From: Astrocystis sublimbata
Taxonomy: Eukaryota; Ascomycota; Sordariomycetes; Xylariales; Xylariaceae
Length of the DNA stretch: 64,000 nt
Direction: 5' to 3'
Assembly (NCBI GenBank): GCA_022453515.1
Contig: JAJNNY010000022.1
Location: 310,001-374,000, forward strand
Below are positions 58,205 to 64,000 of the stretch, piece by piece (position 1 is the first letter of the stretch; each line of letters begins with the position of its first letter). The notes under the pieces are model-generated. The model searched no databases. It worked only from the letters and a program-made list of their open reading frames with translations, and was not told the origin of the DNA. The position numbers and the translations under genes are program-made.

Positions 58205-58906
58205 TCACAACCCTTCGACGTAGGTCTTCAGATCGGCAGCCTGGACCTCAAACTGCGTCTGCAGTTTACTCCTCAGCAAAGCGATTCCCGGCGTGAGTAT
58301 GCCCGCATAATACGTCTCCCAGCTCAAGTACCACGACGTTCCATCACCCTCGTCCACCACAACAATGGGATGTTCGGCCCTCGCGCCAACACCAGCTAGC
58401 TTGTCATCGTACCGCCACGCAGAGAGAGTGTACGGCTTCCCATCCTCGCCCACCCCTTCGTAACCCGACGCAGTCAAGATCTCATCGCTGGTGGTGTTTA
58501 TCCCCGCGACCAGGCCGGCCGTGGTAAAGGTCATGGGCATGCCCACGTACGGCGTCTCGGTCACGTTCGAAGGCAGAGAGACGGCCACGACGAACGAGTT
58601 CCAGCGGCCGTAGGACGCGAAGTCGAGAACGGCGTCTTGGACGACGGAGGCGGGCGCGGCGATCTTGAGGGACGAACACACGGTGAAGACGCCGCCTTTG
58701 TCGCCGTACGTGGGCGTCGCCAGCGTTGCGAGCTTGGATGATGGACAGGCGAGGCTGGAGTAGTCGTAGGGGTAGTTTATTGAGCCGCCCGATGATGCGA
58801 CATCGCCTTGTGGGATGGCGGCTGAGAGGACGGGGGTAGCTGATAGGGCGAGCATGAGTTGCGATACCGCGAGGAGTGAGGTCCTCGGGCAGTTTTGAGA
58901 GGTCAT
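58205..58906 (-). CDS. Secreted SRPBCC (START-like) domain protein
   Basis: Intronless, 233 aa. A signal peptide covers about residues 1-29 (LLAVSQLMLALSATPVLSAA). The mature part begins with a spacer, then FTVCSSLKIAAPASVVQDAV and LDFASYGRWNSFVV, the opening strand and helices of the SRPBCC/polyketide-cyclase-like fold, where the W-N pair is characteristic. Later strands include GMPMTFTT and SWYLSWETYYAGIL, and the end is a long helix (LLRSKLQTQFEVQAADLKTYVEG). This fold binds hydrophobic ligands in a deep cavity; the ligand here is unknown. Two N-glycosylation sequons (NVT, NTT) fit secretion. Fungal members are uncharacterised. Confidence 0.75.
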   Translation of the reverse strand: MTSQNCPRTSLLAVSQLMLALSATPVLSAAIPQGDVASSGGSINYPYDYSSLACPSSKLATLATPTYGDKGGVFTVCSSLKIAAPASVVQDAVLDFASYGRWNSFVVAVSLPSNVTETPYVGMPMTFTTAGLVAGINTTSDEILTASGYEGVGEDGKPYTLSAWRYDDKLAGVGARAEHPIVVVDEGDGTSWYLSWETYYAGILTPGIALLRSKLQTQFEVQAADLKTYVEGL

Positions 58907-61453
58907 CTTCGTGGCCTTGTCGTATCTACGCCTTATGTGTCAAGTTGCCTTGTGTTGAAGAAGACTTTCCAGGCGGGATTGCAGAGGTTCTGAGATGCTA
59001 GCTACCTGTGCTCCAACGTCCATTCACGAGATGACGAAGTCAAGAGGTTGAAGCTGAATTGGCCTGGCTCAGCTGAGCTTTTGACTCCCAGACGTGCTCG
59101 CTCGGGACAGCATCCCGTCGCAAAGCCGCCATCTTGGGTCACTTGGTCGCCGTACTTGCCTGGGTGGATGTGCGGCGTTGCGCGCATGGGTCCAGCTGGT
59201 ACTATTTCGAGCCACCGCACAGTGGGAAATCTTGGGCCGGCGAGGCCGGGAGGCCTGGAACCCAATCACCAGCGATTATCGAATGCAAGATCCATCTTTT
59301 TGATATTATCGACTGCTTCGATATCAAGGATGACTGGGGTGTCACGGATGAGAAGTTCTGCCCTGTAATTCGGGCGAGATGGCAGCTCGAAGCAGGAAAC
59401 TGCATGCTTTCTCGGTTGTCACGTTCTCGCGCATAAGGAGCTGCGTGCGCCGTGAGCCAACCAGGTTGGGACACGCTGGGATAGCTGCCAACTATTTTCG
59501 CAGCTGGGAAGGAGAACTGATGGTTTGTTCATTTCTGCAATATTAGTCAATAACCTTCACTGACTTCCTGGCTTTGAACAAGTCAATGCGCGGTGTGATC
59601 AGGGTTGATGCCTGCGTTAAGGAGAAGGAATGGGGCAGGTGTTGTTGAGGTGACCTGCCCAGGTGCCAAGGTGGGTTGGGGTTAGTACGCGGTACCTAGG
59701 TACCTAGAGATATGCAATAAACGGTTGCGGCCAGCTGGCAGTCCCTGACTCCCCCCGGTGTGCCTCTCAGCTGAAAGCGCATACTCAGGCTTGTAGTATT
59801 TTATCGCAACAATGTCACTCGTCGTAAAATCGAGATCCTCTTGACCGTAACTTAGACGGACATATCTTAGCGACAGCAATTAAGCGATGACCATCCATCC
59901 AGCCCTTGAGTGCAATCATGGTTGCATATTTGTAAATAGGGTCGTCGTAAATAGGGGGCGTTTAAACTATTACTTTTCGATTGTTTTCTTGGCGATGCAA
60001 ACGAAATAAGGTATACCTAAATTATTCCGAGTCATAGCACTGGTTCACATCCCCCTGGTACTGTAGCGGGTGTGTTATAAGCCTCGTGCGTGTGCGGGCT
60101 CTAGCAAGTGGTTTTATATCTGTCGCAGGTATCTGAAAAGGTACGTTGTGTGTCATAATATGCAAATAAGACTTATGGTTGAGAATAACTAACGTAAGAA
60201 ATACGGAACGAGCCTTTCAAATGCCTCGGAACTCAAGTCTTCCTCATACGAAAGGGTTGTAATACTCCTCCTCAGCCTCTCAGCCTCTTATCGCACTTCG
60301 TCTGCTTCATATGCACGAGTAAAGTCCGGCTTGTGGGATATGCAATCACATACTCCATCCTGCACATGATTGAATTGATGCCTTCCAGTCCCCCAACAAC
60401 TTTTCGGTCCTCGGATTCCGCTGCAGCAGCTTGGACCTGCCAACCTCGTCAAGATTATCGTAGACCAAAAGTCAGGTTTCATCTGTACAACTCGGTATTA
60501 GCAAGTTCGAAGTTAAAATTATAGGTGCCGCAAGACTACCTACTTGTTACCTCGAGTCACTCTAGTAAGATACGGCAGTTCAACGCGCTTTCTGTCACAC
60601 GGGTCACTTCCGGGCCGCTCAAATAGGAAGCCTACGCGCCCTAAATATATAGACGATTGGATCAGAGCTATGGATCTAGAAGGTCATGAGGACCTCCGTA
60701 TGCAGGCGACAGCCAACAGGCATAAGTTAGGCGCTGCCGCAGACCCGAGGGAGGTCCGAAGCCGGCCTCGAGGGCTGCCAGAAGGAGCATAAATAGAAGG
60801 GATTCCTCCAGCCTGGAGTAGAGGCTTTAGGAGGACATGGACCCTTTTGTGCCCTAGAGAATTATTAGCTAAATTGAAGCCTATTCCAAGCCCTAGAAAT
60901 CTAGCCCTTGTTACACTTTCACCTTGTGACTCGGCTCCGGGTAATCTGAGGTTGACAACGTGTTTAGATAATGCTTCCTAGATCTTAATAGGGGTGTCTA
61001 CTTCATTCCATAGAATGATATTGTAGTGAACGTCCCGGTACTTGCAGTATCGCATTGCCAACTGAGTATTCCCAATACCTACCAAGCCGTGGACTGTATT
61101 ATGTACTACATGTAGGTACTTAACAATAGCTACCCAAGTACAGCTTGCCTAGGTGTGTTCGTTATTTTCTCTAGATACCACAGTATTGATTAGATCAAGC
61201 CTTATTACTACCATTTCTCTAGACCCCCCTGGCGCCCTAAGGTACCTGGTAGGTACATGTAGTAGTGGACCCCTAATAGTCAGCCCTGAGGTGCTCAGGC
61301 TTCTTACTTAAGTAGTATGCAAGGGAGGATGCTTTTCACCTTTGTGTGTGCAAGTCGCCCTTGTCGCGTTGGACATCCGCTGCCAGCGATAGATGCGCCA
61401 TGGCCTTGAGCTGCTGTTTCCCACAAAGTCGCCAACACAAAGCCCGCAACGCC
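58907..61453. other. Intergenic, 2.5 kb
   Basis: No gene supported. A CCCCCTGGCGCCCTAAGGTA sequence near 61225-61243 resembles the MITE arm at 3.7 kb. TAGGTACCTAGG palindromes occur near 59692. A 60.5-60.8 kb frame (IDDWIRAMDLEGHEDLRMQ) looks coding-like but has no start context or motif. Confidence 0.5.
61225..61247. repeat. Solo MITE-end-like sequence
   Basis: CCCCCTGGCGCCCTAAGGTACC resembles the end of the 3.4-3.7 kb element (C-run, GCGCC, one base, TAAGGTA). No matching second arm was found nearby. Confidence 0.3.
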
Positions 61454-63919
61454 ATGACGTACTTCGAGATCGACCTCGTAACCTTCCGTCGAGCGTCTGG
61501 CGAGAAGCCTATCTTCGACTCTCGTACTTCGCTCGAGTCTGATGACAGCGAAATAGCCAAACATGCCGTGCGCGTTTCGACCGTTGTCGAGATGGCGCAA
61601 GTCTCATACCTCTGCGAGGAAACCCCCTTTGTGAGAGAATCCGCGCGTTGCGCCAGCAGACAGCATGCCTAACTCCCCAGCAGCACTCCTTGAGGCTTTC
61701 CAAGTCTTCTGCCATTGAGCCTCTGGCGTCCTTCATCGCCCCTGAGGGTTCCCTTACGTCTCAATCTTTGCGCAACCTCATCGAGCACGACTTACGGCAT
61801 GACGACGTCTTATGCTCCTCCTTTATGACTTCTATTGCACTGATAACTCCCGAGACATCCTTGGACCCCGACACGCTTGAAGTATTGGCTTCGTTTGGTT
61901 GCAAGCGGCTGTTTCTTACCAACGGCAACCTTGGCAACGGGCCTTTCTTCTACTCCTGCAATGGAATCTTCCGGGCTTTCAGGCTGTATCCTGACACCCA
62001 CGATGCCTTCGTAACAAGTGTGATTCCCAGCCCGTCCGATAAGAACAGGTACTTCCGGTGCCATCCTGATCCCCGTGTCCCCTGAACAAACCTAAATTGT
62101 GCAATAGATACCAGTGCGTCAGCGCATTGGCATATGGTCAACGCATCCGCTGTGTTGCCGTGCCCTCTCGCCTCTACTTCAAGTGAACGGAAGAGCTGCC
62201 TCTCGCCGGGCTTCGACTTTCCGTCAAGGATGTATTTCACTTGAAGGGTGTGGTGACAACCAACGGAAATCGCGCCTACGAGACCCTGTATGGCGAACAG
62301 CATGTTAGCTCGGCCGCCGTTCAGGCAGCCATCGACAAAGGAGCAATCATTGTCGGTAAGGCGACAACCGTAGAGTTTGCCGGAGCCCAGGAAGTCGAAG
62401 GGGACTGGGCCGACTTCCGCTATCCGAAAAACCCACGAGCAGATGGGTATCTGCGCGCTACGGGAAGTAGTGTTGGGAGCGCCTGTGGCATGGCAGCTTA
62501 CTCGTGGCTGGATGGGTCCCTGGGAAGTGATTGCGGCGGAAGCATCAGAGACCCTGCCGTCGTGTTTGGTGTGCCCGGCTTTCGAGCCTCCCATGACGGA
62601 CTACAGGAGCAAGATACATCGGTTCCTTGCCCGTGGGTATTGTTTCAAGCTTTTCTTAACCTGTTGATCAACGAGAGCCCCAAACCGACAGCCCTGCATA
62701 GCGGTCCAACGTCCGCTAACTTCCCACCCTTAGGCGTTTCCAGCGGACTGGTTATCTCACCAGAGATATGAAGATGCTTTATGACCTTACGCGTCATGCG
62801 ATCCGTCTGCCATTTGATGGCCAAGAGGTGAGATCATGTATTGACTGACACGTGATTATGACTAATGTTCTGTTCTAACTTCTGTCCTAGTCGCAGCGGC
62901 CGAAGCGAGTCATCACGATAACCGAATATGCCAGCGGAAGAGCCGATGTAGATAGACTGTTTACCAAGACTGCCGAGCAATTAGCCAAGTGGCTCGGCAC
63001 TGAGCTTGTCAAAGTTTCTCTAGAGGAAGTTTGGGGGCGCACTAAACCAGTCAAAACTGACGAAGGGTTTTTCTCCCATTATGCCAAGGCAAGGGTTAAA
63101 CTCATAAATAATAAAATCTATCTAACTATTGTTTTTAGACCTTCTTGACTGTATTAAGGAAGGACTACTTCGACAACGGGACCCAATTCCGGGAGGACTA
63201 TCACCGCAAGTTCAACGCTGCCCCTTTCGTAGCCCAGACGACACGATACATATGGTATGGCCCCTTCTTTGCTACGAGACGTCCTGACTGACGGTTTCTA
63301 CAGGGAAGGTGGTTCAGCACCTCCCGCCGAGTTTGTTGCAGCCCTGCAGGAAGTAAAGGAACACAATATGTGGTTCTCAAAGAATGTCGTCGACGAAAAC
63401 ACAATCATGGTTATTCCACGATTCAGTCTTGATCGCCGTGACGAGTATTTGCCGTGGGTGTCTTAGGCCCAAAAGCCTTCTTGAATCGGATGCTAATCTT
63501 AGAAGTGATCCTTTGAAACGTGAATGGATGGGTTGGGATTCCAACCTGCATGCATCATTCGGAGGCTATCCAAACCTCATGGTCCCCAGTAAGTAACACG
63601 GCTCCCAACTATTTCAAGCCAAATGATCATATGTTTCGAAAAAGAATTCGCCACTGATCCGCAAAATGATCGGAAGTCGGCCAACTGCCATTTGCATCCG
63701 AGATCTCACAGCGGCAGGAGGTATTTCCGGTTACCCTCGCGATCACCGGGGCTCGGGGTAAGCCAATCATCTTCTTCTGAGATGTGCAAACCTGACGATT
63801 GCGTCCCAGGCACTGACTTGTCGATCCTTCGCCTCGTACACGACTTCTTGGCTGAACATGGACCTGCTACGGGCGTGCAGGCTGGCAGGTCCGCCTACCC
63901 AGAGAAAATGGCGTTTTGA
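61454..63919 (+). pseudogene. Amidase-signature hydrolase, interrupted by one in-frame TGA
   Basis: Ten exons can be joined in frame: 61454-61630, 61681-62048, 62108-62632, 62734-62827, 62891-63088, 63139-63254, 63304-63453, 63506-63588, 63677-63757 and 63810-63919 (634 codons). The protein belongs to the fungal amidases with an extra N-terminal domain. Catalytic Lys lies in LRLSVKDVF (K222), the cis-Ser in GSSVGSA (302-303), and the nucleophile in GGSIRDPA (S327). C-terminal blocks NLMVPIGQLPF, EVFPVTLAITGARGTDL and RLVHDFLAEHG are intact. A single TGA at 62184-62186 (codon 208, between RLYFK and TEELPLAG) stops translation before the catalytic core. The N-terminal exon is the least certain part. 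It is either a very young pseudogene, a null allele or a sequence error. Confidence 0.75.
62184..62186 (+). other. In-frame TGA in the amidase reading frame
   Basis: The codons before read CTC TAC TTC AAG and after read ACG GAA GAG CTG. The flanking protein is the conserved SRLYFK-x-TEELPLAG stretch. No splice pair removes the stop without also removing the catalytic Lys region or breaking frame. Confidence 0.8.
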
Positions 63920-64000
63920 CGAAGGTTCAACCATTCGGTGCACAATAGCTCTCCTCCAACTTACTTTGATATCTTTGTTTATGATCAACAAATTCATCCT
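63920..64000. other. 3' flank of the amidase, window end
   Basis: 81 bp after the stop codon, too short to assign. Confidence 0.5.

Noticed and set aside
61304..61600. 98-codon minus-strand frame near the amidase 5' end
   Set aside because: Opposite to the amidase's first candidate exon; no motif, and the plus strand has a phase-compatible intron here.
63451..63475. Apparent stop after DEYLPWVS in the amidase
   Set aside because: An intron from 63454 to 63505 (or 63502) with GTGGGT donor and GCTAAT branch restores frame to the C-terminal conserved block.
1..64000. CRISPR arrays, rRNA genes, operons or telomere repeats
   Set aside because: None seen; the window is fungal chromosomal DNA with single genes.

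Overview
This window is nuclear DNA of a filamentous ascomycete (Pezizomycotina, most likely Sordariomycetes). The evidence is short GT..AG introns of about 45-140 nt with CTAAC/CTGAC-type branch sites, monocistronic genes on both strands, wide intergenic spaces sprinkled with TAGGTA/TACCTAGGTA motifs, and fungus-restricted families (HET domain, Clr5 domain, CipC/DUF3759, fungal rhodopsin-like membrane protein, a BAS2-like small secreted protein). Gene models were built by hand: open frames were joined at splice sites that keep phase and restore family motifs. No alignment or database search was possible.

Layout. 0-2 kb: no gene, with simple repeats. 2-3.1 kb (-): CobW-type metal-chaperone GTPase. 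3.4-3.7 kb: probable MITE. 4.2-4.5 kb (+): small conserved-looking protein. 5.5-7.3 kb (+): M18 aspartyl aminopeptidase with an unusual Cys-rich N-terminus. 8.6-10.5 kb (+): PAF-acetylhydrolase. 11.4-14.5 kb (-): HET plus ankyrin protein. 15.2-16.8 kb (-): Trm61 tRNA m1A58 methyltransferase, divergent from cysteinyl-tRNA synthetase (17.3-20.2 kb, +). 21.9-22.5 kb (+): CipC-like protein. 23.3-23.8 kb (-): SmD3, divergent from tryptophanyl-tRNA synthetase (24.4-26.3 kb, +). 27.0-30.8 kb (+): Clr5 plus ankyrin protein. 31.4-33.0 kb (-): rhodopsin-like integral membrane protein. 34.8-38.3 kb (+): Rad9/Crb2-type checkpoint protein with tandem BRCT. 38.3-45.4 kb: gene-poor. 45.4-46.4 kb (+): unknown Ser-rich protein. 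48.4-48.9 kb (-): BAS2-like small secreted Cys-rich protein. 50.2-53.0 kb (-): ZW10/Dsl1-type tether. 54.3-57.9 kb (+): M16 metalloprotease. 58.2-58.9 kb (-): secreted SRPBCC-like protein. 61.5-63.9 kb (+): ten-exon amidase interrupted by one in-frame TGA.

Most genes are housekeeping: tRNA charging and modification, splicing, ER-Golgi tethering, checkpoint signalling and proteolysis. The accessory component consists of the HET-ANK, Clr5-ANK, BAS2-like, rhodopsin-like and amidase genes plus the MITE. I see no biosynthetic gene cluster and no clearly new multi-gene system. The most interesting observations are the CysRS leaky-scanning start pair, the repeated WxW-acidic motifs in ZW10, the HET-like Cys module fused to M18, the alternative hydrophobic N-terminus of the M16 protease, and the singly interrupted amidase.
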